A stretch of DNA of 64,000 nucleotides from Siderastrea siderea (GCA_964030785.1 OZ034975.1:19622142-19686141); one strand, 5' to 3'; positions 1 to 11,505 are shown, counted from the first letter of the stretch. Program-made: numbers and translations. Notes: generated from the sequence alone by a model not told the origin.

Positions 1-237
1 ATGGCTTTAGAAACGTCAGTCAGGTCAGCCTTCTTTCCGGTTCTTTCTCCAATTTGGAACTTGACATTTAGGTACTGCCTTTCCTTGTCAGTGAATTTGG
101 TGCGACGTGACTGTATTATTTTCAGTGCCCATCCCATCATGAGAGTAGGTGCGGTTGGTTGTGATGGTCCACTTGCCTCTATCACTGTTGGAGCTTTGCT
201 TGCTCCACAGTCCAGTTTAGTCGGAACCCTTTGTAAA
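1..237 (-). CDS. Partial exon of an uncharacterised, repeated anthozoan protein family
   Basis: Read on the minus strand, the segment is open to the window edge. It is preceded by a plausible 3' splice site (pyrimidine-rich tract ending CCCCAG, about 238-250). The translation contains GWALKIIQSRRTKFT followed by a charged stretch with FQIGERTGKKADL. I recall similar GWALK...RFT...GExTGxKADP segments from many uncharacterised cnidarian and molluscan proteins, often in repeats; this is recollection, not a search. It may be the 3' part of a transposon gene. The plus-strand reading of the same bases looks like a shadow. Function unknown. Confidence 0.45.
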
Positions 238-2091
238 CTGGGGTGAAAAACAGTAGGCACCACTGTTATTCAATGAAATGCAAATAGACTGCGGGGTATT
301 CTGCAGTGTAGTCAAGAAATATATTCTGATGTAAAAACAATGGTTACGTATCAAGTATTAGCCAGAAAACAACGTTGTAAAAGAAAATTGCTGGAATTTT
401 CTGCACGATATCAAATTTCAACCCGGTTATGCAAATTATCTGTGTTTTCAAAACAGTTTTTCCTAATCAAAGACAGAATAATCGAAAAAAGCTTTCCCAG
501 CCAAACATTTTATTCAGATAAACTTCGTGATTTCAATAAAAGTTACAGCACTTAAATTACTCCTAACCATTGTTCATCTAAATGAAGCATGTCTGTTAAG
601 TGGCGTGTTACCTTTTTTCTAGCATTTCCTTTGACTGTCATGAAAAAGGTATTCAGTTCTGAAATAAAAATTGTTTTCCTTTGAATCTTAACTCATATGA
701 TCCAACCGGGACAAACTTTCCCGTTGTCTTAAGGATTCGTTCGGATACCATTTTCTGAACACCCCGATCTGCTTTTCTGTTTGCTCCATGTTTGGATATG
801 ATTTGCGTAACACTGCACTTCAGTGGTACAGTTTCGCCGCCAGCCAAGCCCGTGTTCACGCCTGTGATATGGGCAAGTCTCCTCCTCGCTAAAAACACCA
901 ACTCTAGCGACTATAACTTCGCTCTCTGTGCTTATTCCAGAAAATGACAGTTGGGAACAATGACCTGTAATACCCTTTGAGCAGTTGCGTAAACTGATTA
1001 TTTCAAGACTCTTGCTCTTGTCTAACCTATCATACGAGCAGGACGTCCCGGTTCTACTCTGAAAAGAACACGAAAATGCCATCCCAGTGTTTGCAGAGCC
1101 CGAAAGATAGGCCGTGGGAAATAGGAGCAAAACTTGTTAATGAAATTAACAACCACAGCAACGCGGACAATCGCGTTGTTGTGGTTGTTATAATCAAGAA
1201 TCAAGAAAATAATATAAAAACTCCTAGCTAAAACAGTGAAAACTAAAAACTTGCAAAATTTGAATTATCTGTGACTTGTATCTTTCTAAAAGATTTGCGT
1301 TAGCATACATTTGATATTTACTCTTAAAGTAGCTCATACATTACATCATCCGAATGAAAGAAACAACAGTACGTAGAGCACTCTGCACTGCATAAAACTA
1401 TCACGGAAGTGAGGGAAAACTTTGTTAAAACAAAGTATGTGTTAAGATAATAAAATTCGACACCAACAACAACAACAGGACCGAGTTAGGGCAAAAATAC
1501 GCCGGAAACCACCTCTGTACCACCTGTCACGTCTGTCACGCAATCTGTTGTATTTCGCGATTTTGGGATATTTTGAGCATTCCGTCACAGATCACGATTT
1601 GATTTTCCCAGATAAATTTTTACATCAGTTAAAAGGCCATCTATTCGCAATTTTAAATTTTGAAGTTCGTTTTATTTGTGGTAAAGGTATTAGGTGAAAC
1701 TGTTTTTTCAATTTGACTAGTCATTTCCATGTACAAATTGGAGGAATTTTCTCAGGTCTGTCTCGGTGTCTTAATTATATTCAATCTTAATGCAGATAAC
1801 AAAATAAATTCAGGAAAGGTTGTAGAACAAGTTGATAACAAGTGGATGTCTTCTGGTTTTAGATTTTAAGCAAGCGGTTTGCTTTAAAGAAAGGCTAATT
1901 TTCAAGATGAATTTTCCCTTGTCTGACCATGAATTTTATTTTCGTTAATTTCTGCCGAAAGAAAAAGTATTTGAGAAATTAAACACATAGCGATGAATAA
2001 CACAATATGAACTACTAATAGCCCAAGTTTGAGCGATTTTGAAATTTTAAAAGTTTGCCGCTCGAAGTTCGATTTTTGTGGACACGCGCTC
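238..2091. other. AT-rich sequence without a recognised gene
   Basis: No conserved coding signal was recognised. Two overlapping minus-strand ORFs at 653-1130 (in different frames) may be remnants of a repeat gene, but the protein was not recognised and no splice model fits well. The rest is AT-rich with many short stops. Confidence 0.4.
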
Positions 2092-2628
2092 TTAAGAGGC
2101 TGTCTCCCTAAAGTGTTCCACTCGATCTCGGACTCAAAAATAGATTTCCTTCAAATTTCTACCACAAATACTACTATCTATCCCTACTACTAAAATGCAA
2201 TCGAAATGGTCCAAAAGTTTATTTTGCTCCGGTTTGCAGATTTGATTGTTACTATACCAGAGGTGAATGAAATTTGCCTATTTTGAGCGCCTTAGTACGG
2301 GCTTTTTTAATTGTCGTTTAAAAAGGCTTCGGACCATCACAACCCTCAAATTTACACCCATTTGGTAGCTTACTACTTCTTTTTACCGCTCCTGTGTCAT
2401 TTGGACATTTTCCCGATCGAAATCGTATGAAATTTAAAATGATAAGTAAACTAATTTAATAAGTCACATGAACTGGATGAAAAAGTGCGTTTAAAACATG
2501 CCAAAATTCTCAATTGAGGCACTTAGGCCAGACGTAAAAACCCGTTCTAGACTAAGCACTGTTTCCTAGAATTATGCAATAAAACTTGCGGCAGAACACG
2601 ATTCTAAGAAATTGTGTCGAAGTTTAGT

Positions 2629-3794
2629 TACCCTGCGAGCAGAGACCCTTCGATCTTCCTAGATAAGTCGGGAAGAGGAAGGGACCTCTGCCAGCCGCCT
2701 CGACTTTCCCTGTTGAGCATGCGCTAAATTCAAATGTAACCGAGCCTTGTCGGCCTCGCTGCAATTAACATTTTACTGAATGACAGCCGCGTTCACGCAA
2801 ACTATTCTGACTTCGGTCGTAACACAAGAGAATTGAGGAAAGCTTTAATTAAATCGTAAGGCTGAGAATAATTCTGTTCGAATTTATGTCACAGGTTGAA
2901 AACTTATCAGCCTCGAAATATTTTTGCTGATCAAGAAACTGCGATTTGTCGACTGTCAACATGTTGTTACAGTCCAGTGATTTCCAATTAGCGGGTCACG
3001 GAAGTCTCGCATAGAAATCTTGGTCTTCGAGATATTTATTTTATTTTGTCCCTCTTTTTGTCCCCGTCATTGAGAAGTATTTTCGTGTTGAGTCTTTTTC
3101 GTCCTCAACATTCTCGGCTTTCATTCAGCAAAACGCATTTGTGTCGAGTTTGTTTCGTATTCAAACTTCTCGGCCGCCATGTGGTAAATTATATTTTGCA
3201 CTGAGACCGTTTCGTCTTCAAAATTACCGGCCGCCAGTCGGCAAATAATTGTTTCTCTTGCCGTTTGCTTGTCTCACCGTTGTCCAAAATAAATGTCACT
3301 TCGCCATAAAAATAAGCTTTGAAGTGCACATTCGCGTAGCCCTTCGCATCGATTCCCGCTCAAACCAGAAGTAAAATTTTTTGGTCCGAAAGCAACCGCA
3401 ACCCAGATTCTTTTGTTCCAGTTGGTAAATTAGCGATTTGCCATGGGCGGTTGGCAAACAGACAAAAGAATCTTTACCACACAGAAAATTAACCAAGGCC
3501 TTTGACTGGTGTTGTGTGAGATTGCTTATTCCGTGAGTATTCACTCTTCCCAGTGCACTTTTCACGGCTTTATCAAAGACATCCTTCGAAAGAGAAACGT
3601 CCACTGTTGTGAACTTCACGAGCGTACGGTACGTACCGTGGGTGCGCATTTAGTCAGCAATTTCTAACAAAGCACATACGCACTGAGCAAAAACTGGAAA
3701 AACTGGTTTCGGTGGGCGAGAAAGTCGAGGCGGCTGGCAGAGGTCCTTCCTCTTCCCGACTTAGGAAGATCGAAGGGCCTCTGCTCGCAGGGTA
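2629..3794. mobile_element. Mutator-like (MULE) element with 9-bp TSD
   Basis: It has terminal inverted repeats of about 78 bp starting TACCCTGCGAGCAGAG (2629 on) and ending CTCTGCTCGCAGGGTA (to 3794), with only a few mismatches. The 9-bp direct repeat AAGTTTAGT lies on both sides (2620-2628 and 3795-3803). Long TIRs plus a 9-bp duplication are typical of the Mutator superfamily. It interrupts the left inverted arm of the 2096-10077 element, so it inserted later. No MULE transposase is present; the only coding content is a RecQ-like fragment on the minus strand. Confidence 0.75.
3296..3649 (-). pseudogene. RecQ-like helicase N-terminal fragment inside the MULE
   Basis: The 117-residue minus-strand ORF contains QHQSKALVNFLCGKDSFVCL followed by PTAHGKSLIYQ, the start of a RecQ/DEAD-type ATPase domain: a Q-containing lead-in and a Walker A box (usually PTGxGKS; the first Gly is Ala here). 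After the Walker A box the frame runs into unrelated sequence and stops, so motifs Ia to VI are missing. It cannot encode a working helicase. Its position entirely between MULE ends suggests capture of part of a host or transposon gene. The start codon is uncertain. Confidence 0.6.
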
Positions 3795-3865
3795 AAGTTT
3801 AGTTGGCCATTTTTGCCAATGGTGTCTTGCGTGACAAAGACTCCCATTTCAGTCGGAAGACTTGA

Positions 3866-4728
3866 TGTCTTATTATGGTCGCTTAATTTATCAAGAATTC
3901 TACCCAAATTAAGAGAAATCTGATTACATTTCTAAATACAATGGCCTGTTCTTTCTCATGTTGCTATATCAACATCTATTCTTGCGCTCCTTGACCTGCT
4001 GAGAAATCACCTCATTTGACGCCTACCTTGTTATTTAAAACTCTTTCCGTCGAACGCTTTGGCGGTTCATAAAATGTGCAACGTACAGTCTTTTTGTTCA
4101 TCACAAGATGCGAAGACGACACAATAGAGATTTATAAGGAAGGTACCGAGATCCAGTCGCTATATTTCTGGAGAACAACCGATGCTTGTGTTCCAAAATA
4201 TAAACAGGCCAAATTGCATTTCAGGACTGCGGACAACGGACTTCGGATTATGGAATACAAACTTGGAACATGGGACTGAGTGTATAGCGGACTATCAAAG
4301 TTCAAAGTTCAAAGTTTATTTTTCAATTTTATAAGTAAAATAAAAAGGATTACACTATCCCGCAAATGTCGTAAATATTACTCTGTCACAATCGATTTCA
4401 CTCAACGTTTTCAATCTGTGAACTTAGCAACGCCATTCCTCCAGGTTGGAATTGATATGAGAATGAAAAAAAGTGTGAGCTTTGGTCTTCCAAAACTTTT
4501 CTGAAAAATCGAATGATTTCGCAGATCAGTGGTCTCGAGCAGTATAAACTTTGTGGCTCTCAGGGTGCAAGCGTTATGCTTTTCGAGTCAATTCGTCCGG
4601 CAGTATTTGTACGAATCATTTAAGCTAGCGAGAATTTTATATTGTGGAACCGAGTGAGTATATAAAAAGTATATTCGAACTCGAAGTCCATATTGAGTGG
4701 TCCGCACGCGAAGTCTCCGTCCGCCTTG
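3866..4728. other. Internal sequence of the TTAA composite, no gene recognised
   Basis: There are short ORFs at 4076-4279 and 4280-4504 without recognisable motifs. The GC and codon pattern do not distinguish them from background. Confidence 0.35.
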
Positions 4729-5437
4729 AGGAATGCGGTAAGCTGATGCAAAAAGCACAGACGCAAAACGTATCCCATGTGACCGAAACTGCACAAGCGA
4801 GCTGGTAGGGCGAAACGGACAAACTGGCAAATTAAACTGCAAACTAAGGAATAAGCTTGAAAATTATGGAGGTTCGCACACAAGCAAAGAGCCTTATTCG
4901 CTTGTCAGGCAACGACATTACACGACAACATCTCGAAGGAAAAAGGAAAGCTTTGATGACCATTGACCTAAATCATTGCTGCATGTGGATAAATTATTAA
5001 TATCATTTGGATATTGCGTCGCATCTGCGTCTGTTAAGACATACCCTTCCCCCCCCCCCCCCCTTTCAGGGACACTCCCCTGTAGACTTTAAAAGGAACG
5101 AGTCGCCCGTCATGACCTCTGTCTTCATTGGGGTTCCTTTTACTGGTACTGGTTTCAGTTAGTCAAGCTTAGGTGGTTTCCGGGACCTAGTGGCTCCTCC
5201 CTGTGCGAGCCACAGTCTACCCCCCCCTTCCTAAAATAAGTACAGTTTGTGCTTCTAAAATGTGACTTTAGACCTTTTGTCGTACTACAACTTGAAGTGC
5301 TGTAATGTTCGTTCGTGTGATCAATATGAACACTTTAGAACATACATTCTCAAGGATGAGGGAGGGTGAAAAAGGACAAAATTTAAACTATAATTAATTT
5401 TGTATCCTGACCACAAGACCACGGCAAAGTTTGACAT
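4729..5437 (+). repeat. Internal duplication, copy 1 (contains poly-C tract)
   Basis: It begins GAGGAATGCGGTAAGCTGAT and is repeated in direct orientation at 6330-6955 and 8837-8990. Shared landmarks include GGATATTGCGTCGCATCTGC, TGGTTTCCGGGACCTA and GGGTGAAAAAGGACAAAATT. A run of about 14 C lies near 5050-5064. No coding function is seen. Confidence 0.7.
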
Positions 5438-6329
5438 GGGAGAAAGGCTGACCCAGATCAAGTTCAAGCAAATAGCATACGTAATGCGCAAAATGAAAGA
5501 AACGAAAGGCTGTTTGAAAGAAAAGAATGGCTCACGAAGACCCAGATTACCAGCTTCTTTTCACGTTTAGCTTCACGACAGAAGTCCCGCGGCCAGGATG
5601 CTAACACTGCATCAACGGATGCGACAGCGTGGCCAGAAGAAGATGAAAATCAAGATATTGAGGCCGTCAATTCTGGTATGAGACCGCTGCCCTTTGGTGG
5701 ACGATATAAATGAAGAAATCAGGCTCACAAATGCCATAATTTTGACGCCTATGAGTTTTGTGATTATTATAAGAACGGAAAAATAGGGGTATTCAGTGTC
5801 GCCATGCTAAAAACAATACTTCACAATTTTGAGGTTCTTTTTCGAGGAAAAGATCGAAATGCAGACCTGATTCGTTTGGGGAAAGACGTTTTTCACGAGT
5901 GTCGGTGTTGTAAATAAAATGATGCTTAATTATGATCCCGGGACGTAGAACGGGGAGGAGGCCTGCAGGCTATCAAAGGATTTTTTATCAGCACCTGCCG
6001 TTTTCAGTAGCTTTACGCATGTATCCGTTAGCCACATTATGGCAAAGTTTGATATATGTTTTTCAACTTTTTTCGGTGAGAAAGTATAAGATATCAACAA
6101 ACAGCATATCTCATATTTAACGCGTCTGGCATGAAAATTGTTCAATTTCGACCGTTTTTATATGATAATATCTACTTTCTACCTCATCTCGTAGAGCACA
6201 CTAAGAGTATATTCAAAAGAAATTTTTTCGCAATATTGTACAAAACGAAATCCAAGAGTCCATCACGATGGGAGAATGAGATTGCTTGTACGTATGAAGG
6301 TTAACGCCGATAGACAGAAAAAGCCTAGA
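5438..6329. other. Non-coding spacer between duplicated blocks
   Basis: No gene was recognised. The part from about 5970 to 6180 (TTTTTTATCAGCACCTGCCG on) resembles 32330-32560, so it carries a piece of a dispersed repeat that also lies in the LRR gene intron. Confidence 0.4.
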
Positions 6330-6959
6330 GGAATGCGGCAAACTGATGCTAAAAACACAGAACCCAAAACATATCCCATATTATAGAAACAACACAAGCG
6401 AAAACAGCCTGCTATTTCTTGCTGGTTGGGCGAAAAGGACGGGAACAAATGGAACGAGGTTGAAAATTACAAGTAAGGATAAGAGAGGCTCGCGCACAAG
6501 CAAAGAGCCTCTTTCGCGTGTCAGGCAGGCTTCACAAAAAAATCTCGAAGAAAAAAAGAAAAAGGTTTGGTGAATACTGACCTTAACCATTGACGCACGT
6601 GGATAAATTATTAACGTAATTTGGATATTGCGTCGCATCTGCGCCTACCAGGACATAACTTTACTCCGCCCCCCACCCCCAACCCCTTTCATGGCCACTC
6701 CCTTATTGACTTTGAAAGGGGAAAGCCGCTGGATGAGGAATTCAGCCGTTATCACCTCTGTCTTCTCCAGGGTTCCTTTATTTAGAGCTGGTTTCAGTTA
6801 TTTCCTTTCTACTACGTACGGGGCTTAAGAGCGTCGCAGGGTAGAGCAGCAGATCTAGAAATGGTTTCCGGGACCTAATGGCTCCTCCCTGCTCGAGCTT
6901 CAGTCTACCCCACCCTTCCTAAAATAAGTACAGTTTGCGCGTCTAAAGATGTGTCTTAA

Positions 6960-8832
6960 AGTGCATATGAAGTAAAAAATTTTTCGCGATAATATGAAAG
7001 TTCACATCTTTCTCAATTTGAAAATGTGGGTTTTACCGAAAGGAACCATTTCAATCGGCAGTTATCAGGCCTGTAATGTTCGAATTTAGCGCCGGAAAGT
7101 GTCTCCATTTTGCGCGCGGCCAAAACGATCGTATTACAAGGCTGTGACGTAGTAAATACTTCAAAACACACGTGCTTAAGAAATAACACAGCTTATTCAC
7201 GTGTAGCATCCTTAGTAATCCTTAAGTCTTTCGAACCAGCATTTTAACTGCTGCAGGTTTGACAAATGGAGGTTTAGAAAATCATTTACGATTTACAAAC
7301 AGACCGTGGCAGGAAGATGAAACAATAACCTCTTTCAGAATTGCTAAACGCAATTAAACTGCTGGAGATGTATCTGTCGGATGCTAGTGATGCCACAAGA
7401 CGATGGAGGTGAAATGTTTTAACTCCAAGTAATTCTATTTCTAGAACCACAACCATGAAAGTGGAGTTAAAACGACAGCGCAAGAAGCCGTAGCTTCCAC
7501 ATGATCAAAGGAGACTGTAATAGTCTCAGAATAACTTGGATCCTTTAGACACTCTACACCTCATCTGTGATAAAGAAAGTTACATGTCTTGCACAAAACC
7601 GCAAGCAGACATTTAATCACGGACTTAGAAACTTGGGATCCTTTCAGAAAACATCACTCTTTAAAGCGGCTTTAAAGAATCTTGCAATTAATCTGAGCCC
7701 AAAAAGCTAACTAATTGCCAAAGAGCTAGCACACACAACGGCACAGAGACTTAAAACGGCTCTAAGAACGTAACATAAAACCCTCCAAACAGTTTATATC
7801 ACAGCTTGAGTACTCTCTTGATCAATAGGTCAACCACGTACCGGCACAATTGTGTCGCTTTTAGATCACCTTGATCAGAGGGACAAGGCTGTTGCGAATG
7901 TACTAAGAAAGCTCTATTTTGAAGGCTAGAATAACTTAAGCAACTAGCGGGAGTCGTGTTTGGCCTGTCATTTTACATACTATCAATAGCCTTTTCCGTT
8001 CTTGTCCCTCAGCAAAGGCCCAACTTGCAGAAGGACCGTCTTGTTGGTCATTCGTGCGAAGTCATCATGTTCGGTGATACACTTTACGCGCTCAATGCTT
8101 CCATCGAACATTAACTTTTGCCGCACCTGTGCAATTTCTTTGCAGCATCTATACTCCAAAGCGCCCCTCAAGTTTTGGATTCTGCATTCTCCGCATGTAC
8201 ACCTACAAACAAAGTGTGAAAATCGAACTAAACCGCGATCGCGCAGAACTACTAATAAAAAGGAAAATTCTTCGCCTGTTCAGTTCCACAAAAACCCGTC
8301 CAAGTACTAACCACTCATTCACTGCTACTTCCCCTTCAAATCGTGCTCTCAGAACGTCAGGGGTAAGGCCATCCTGATCTTCTTCGTCATCTTCTTCTTC
8401 ATCGGTGGTGTGGGCTAATGGCTCATACGCGTATGGTCGAACTACTCCCATAACTTCCATTTCTCCGCCTGAATCGCTTGTGTCCGAGGGATTCCCAGTA
8501 GCAGCAGATTCCAAAAGGGACATGACTTCGTCACTGTCCGACATTTTGGGGGTTACAATCGACAAACGGGAAAATTCTGGCGATAAATCTCTCGAAATCT
8601 CAGCAAATGTTGAGAAATCATGTAAATCCCAGGCATTTACTACGTCATCACAAGCATAAACTCGTTCCCAGTCTTCCGGTCTTTTACGGACACAATTTTC
8701 ACCAATTTGGGCCACTTTGAACGTCAAAAAAACGGCTTAGGTTTTTTTAATGTCGAATTTCTTTCGTCATTTCGTAATTTAGACGTGATAAGCTTATTAA
8801 AAATGTAATTAAAAAAATACTTCATATGCACT
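6960..8832 (-). mobile_element. 1.87-kb TTAA transposon carrying a P2X7-C-like gene
   Basis: The ends are inverted: AGTGCATATGAAGT (6960-6973) and ACTTCATATGCACT (to 8832). TTAA flanks both ends (6956-6959 and 8833-8836). The element interrupts a duplicated block whose other copy lacks it. The minus strand encodes a two-exon gene (7983-8544); no transposase was seen. TTAA preference points to the piggyBac or Kolobok type but does not decide between them. Confidence 0.75.
7983..8544 (-). CDS. Two-exon P2X7 C-terminal-like Cys-rich protein, transposon-borne
   Basis: Predicted exons are 8544-8312 and 8202-7983, giving about 150 residues. The donor GTTAGT and the acceptor TTGTTTGTAG split a Trp codon in phase 2, and joining restores the frame. 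The start at 8544 (MSDSDEVMSLLE) was chosen as the ATG opening the acidic segment; the frame is also open further upstream to 8727. Exon 1 is acidic (TTDEEEDDEEDQDG). Exon 2 opens with WCTCGEC and continues with EYRCCKEI and CITEHDDF. This resembles the Cys-rich cytosolic tail of P2X7 receptors, a domain that also occurs alone in many cnidarian proteins. No ion-channel part is present. It is likely a transposon-associated accessory protein, possibly Zn-binding. Confidence 0.6.
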
Positions 8833-8990
8833 TTAAGACTTTTGTTGTACTATAACTTGAACTGTTGTAACCTTTGTTCGTACAATCAGCATAAACCACT
8901 TAGAAAATACATTCTTAGGGTGGGGGAGGGTGAAAAAGGACAAAATTTAAAATATAAATTAATTTTGTATCCTGACCGCGAGAAATGACA

Positions 8991-9474
8991 ACCCTCTGTG
9001 ATGTTAGCCTCTCCTTAGACAGTGTTTTTATATATAGATCTTAAAGCTCTTGCCGTGTTAGCTGCTTGCTGTCATTGTTATTTTTTAAAGTTAAATATAA
9101 AATGTTGTTGACGAACATTTGCATATCGCGTTACCTTTCACAGTGTAACGCAACTCCCAGGTTGAGGTTGGAATCGTTTTCCTTTCTCGTTCGTTTCCCC
9201 TAAAGACTCACAGCGACTGGAACTGGTGAATTTAAAGTATAGCTGAAAGCACTAGAGAGATTATAGCTTCCTCGTGTCATCCCATGACCAAGAAAAAAAG
9301 ACTTTTTCATCACCTCTATAATGAAACCGCCGAATCCTTTGCCGGAGGGGAGAGTTATTTCTCGAACAAGGTGAGTGGTAAATAAAGTAACTGCAGTATC
9401 TATTTGAGGTTTTGGACCTCCAGAAACGGTTTCATAGCAAAAACAGGGAAAGCAATTTGTATAATTTTTGAACC
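8991..9474. other. Composite interior, no gene recognised
   Basis: There is a short open stretch from the ATG near 9284 to a good donor-like AAG|GTGAGT at 9369-9376. It ends in phase 0, which does not fit the phase-2 LRR exons downstream, so it was not assigned to that gene. Confidence 0.35.
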
Positions 9475-10077
9475 ACGATCGACATCTCTTGAATGGAAAT
9501 TCATGTCACGCAAGACACCATAGGCGAAAATGGCTTACTAAACTTCAACAAAATTTCTCAGAATCGCATTCTGCTGCAAGTTTTACTGTATAATTCTAGG
9601 AAACAGTGCTTAGTTTATGCCTAGAACGGGTTTTTACATCTGGCCTAAGTGCCTCAATTGAGAATTTTGGCATGTTTCAAAAGCACTATTTCGTCCAGTT
9701 CGAGTGACTTGTTAAATTAGTTCATTAATCATTTTCAGTTTCACACGATTTCGATCAGGAAAATGTCCAAATGACACAGGAGCGGTAAAATGAAGTAATA
9801 AGCTATCAAATGGGTGTAAATTTGAAGGTTGTGATGGTGCAAAGGCTTTTTAAACGATAATTGAAAAACCCCGTACTACGCCGCCCAAAATAGCCAAATT
9901 TTAGTCACTTACGGTATAATGACAATCAAATCCTCAAAACCGGAGCAAAATAAACTTTTGGATCAATTCAAGTGTATTTTAGTATTAGGGATAGATAGTA
10001 GTATTTGTGGTAGAAATTTGAAGGAAATCTATTTTTGAGTCCGAGATCGAGTGGAACACTCTTAGGGAGACAGCCTA
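9475..10077 (-). repeat. Right inverted arm of the TTAA composite
   Basis: It is an inverted copy of the sequence at 2096-2628 plus 3804-3865. At the site homologous to the MULE insertion the sequence reads through without interruption (about 9535-9560), so this arm is the unoccupied control for the MULE. Confidence 0.7.
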
Positions 10078-10081
10078 TTAA

Positions 10082-10615
10082 TTATCAGTGGCTTATAAAC
10101 ATCTGCTGTGTAGTATTCTCCCATTGTCTCTATTTGCGTTTGCATTGTCCTTTTGTACTGTAAGCAATGCCTCTCTTCACTTGTTCTAAGACCACTTGAT
10201 TTCTCTACAGATAATTTTCGCAAGATATCATGCCATGGGATGATCACTATCGTAGATTTGTTTCGCTAATACTAAGTTCTCATGTATATTGTTATAATTA
10301 CAATACCAAGGCCTATACCCTATATAAATAGATGACAGGTACCATTCAGGGTACCCCTTCTCAATTATTAGACACAGGGTATAATATTAAGGCACCAAGA
10401 GTACATCTGTTGTTTTTCCTCTTCCGTTAAATTTGGCAGCCGACACATGTACGCATTGCGTTCCTATTTTTAAATCATGCCGCCTACACAATTGGTATTC
10501 AAAATTAAGTTCACGTGTTAGCAGATTTTGGGTTTGCACTGTTAAGAAATGATTCGATTTTAAAAAAGGTAAAGGTGAGTTTTCGCCAGATCCTTACTGG
10601 TCTTTTCTTTTACAG
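10082..10615. other. Sequence upstream of the first recognised LRR exon
   Basis: No other exon was recognised. A good acceptor with a pyrimidine tract (TCTTTTCTTTTACAG) closes the segment, so this is probably intron and the gene's 5' end lies further left or in exons not recognised here. Confidence 0.45.
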
Positions 10616-10687
10616 GTCCATGCCATCAAACAATATCCAAACCATACCTGCTAAACTGTTTTACAACCTCACGAATTTAGAAACCCT
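10616..10687 (+). CDS. LRR exon 1 (first recognised)
   Basis: It is 72 nt, acceptor TTTTACAG, donor GTGAGT, phase 2 on both sides. It encodes one LRR with SNNIQTIPAKLFYNLTNL. It is 22 kb from the next exon, so membership of the same transcript is inferred from phase and consensus only. Confidence 0.75.
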
Positions 10688-10707
10688 GTGAGTTTTAATT
10701 ACTTTAG

Positions 10708-10725
10708 ACATATTATTATTATTAA

Positions 10726-10770
<45 letters not shown>
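10708..10770 (+). repeat. (ATT)n microsatellite
   Basis: An almost pure ATT run follows the LRR exon in the intron and sits at the left border of the duplicated segment that starts near 10771. Confidence 0.9.
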
Positions 10771-11399
10771 AAGTGAGACCGGAAAACAATATTATAATTA
10801 TTAGTTAATTATTAGTTATACACATCTAATCACATTTGAACCCTTTTTTATAAATTTTAAATAAGCCCCTGTTGTAGGTTAAAATGTAAACTTAAACATT
10901 TTAAGCATTTTTTAAAAATCCTTTACTCAATAAGTGATTGGAAACCAGGATACTACAGTGAAATACGCTCTCATATTTTTCTCCTTACATGGTAAAATGA
11001 TGCTATAGTTGAATAATTGTGTAACTTATTTACTTCTGTTAATTCCCCGGGACGTTTAATTAAATTTCTTGACTGCCCAATAGTGGTAGTGATTCAGAGG
11101 GAGTCGCTTTTTGGAGTAAATATGAAATATAATTACTGTAAAAGCTCTAATAAGTCAGGACTGCTCTCTAATACGCCTTCTTTCGTACAAGTGGTCTGAA
11201 CTAAAATGAAACTTGTTAATTACAAGTAGATTATTTGTTACTAATTATGTCATGACATTAGAGCTTGTAAATTATTTTATGTTTTGACTGATGCCCGGGA
11301 TTATTTTACTGCCAGAGGAAGATGCAAACGGTGCAGCATGATACATGTACTTTCTTACATGTAATTTTAGGTGAATCAATTCATTCATCTATTTTAAGT

Positions 11400-11505
11400 A
11401 CCAATCAGTCAATCAATCAACCACTCAACTACTCAGTTGATAAATCAGTCAATCAGCCAATTAAAAAATCAATCAGTCAATCAATCAATCAATCAATTAA
11501 TCTGT
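11400..11505 (+). repeat. Imperfect (CAAT)n / CAATCAGT tetranucleotide tract
   Basis: Short tandem CAAT units, degenerate; the same tract is present in copy B near 24150-24235. Confidence 0.7.

Larger units (their letters stand above)
6330..8990 (+). repeat. Internal duplication, copy 2, split by a TTAA element
   Basis: Its two halves, 6330-6955 and 8837-8990, together match 4729-5437. The break in the match coincides with the TTAA-flanked element at 6960-8832, which confirms that the element is an insertion and gives copy 1 (around 5266-5272) as the unoccupied counterpart. Confidence 0.75.
2096..10077. mobile_element. ~8-kb TTAA-flanked composite DNA transposon with ~600-bp inverted ends
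   Basis: The left end (GAGGCTGTCTCCC from 2096) and right end (GGGAGACAGCCTA to 10077) are inverted copies and are flanked by TTAA at 2092-2095 and 10078-10081. The inverted similarity runs for about 600 bp: 2096 to ~3865 on the left once the nested insertion 2629-3794 is removed, and ~9475-10077 on the right. TTAA duplications are known for piggyBac, Kolobok and some Sola elements. No transposase was found inside, so the superfamily is undecided and the element is probably non-autonomous. It contains two nested insertions and an internal ~700-bp duplication. Alternative: two independent inverted copies of a shorter repeat trapping the DNA between them. Confidence 0.6.

Noticed and set aside
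653..1130. Overlapping minus-strand ORFs of 82 and 133 residues
   Set aside because: No recognised domain, two competing frames and no convincing splice sites; may be repeat debris.
9284..9376. Possible exon with a strong GTGAGT donor
   Set aside because: Ends in phase 0, incompatible with the phase-2 LRR exons, and lies within the TTAA composite.
11400..11505. CRISPR-like array of short repeats
   Set aside because: Simple CAAT microsatellite in a eukaryotic genome; no spacers of constant length and no cas genes.
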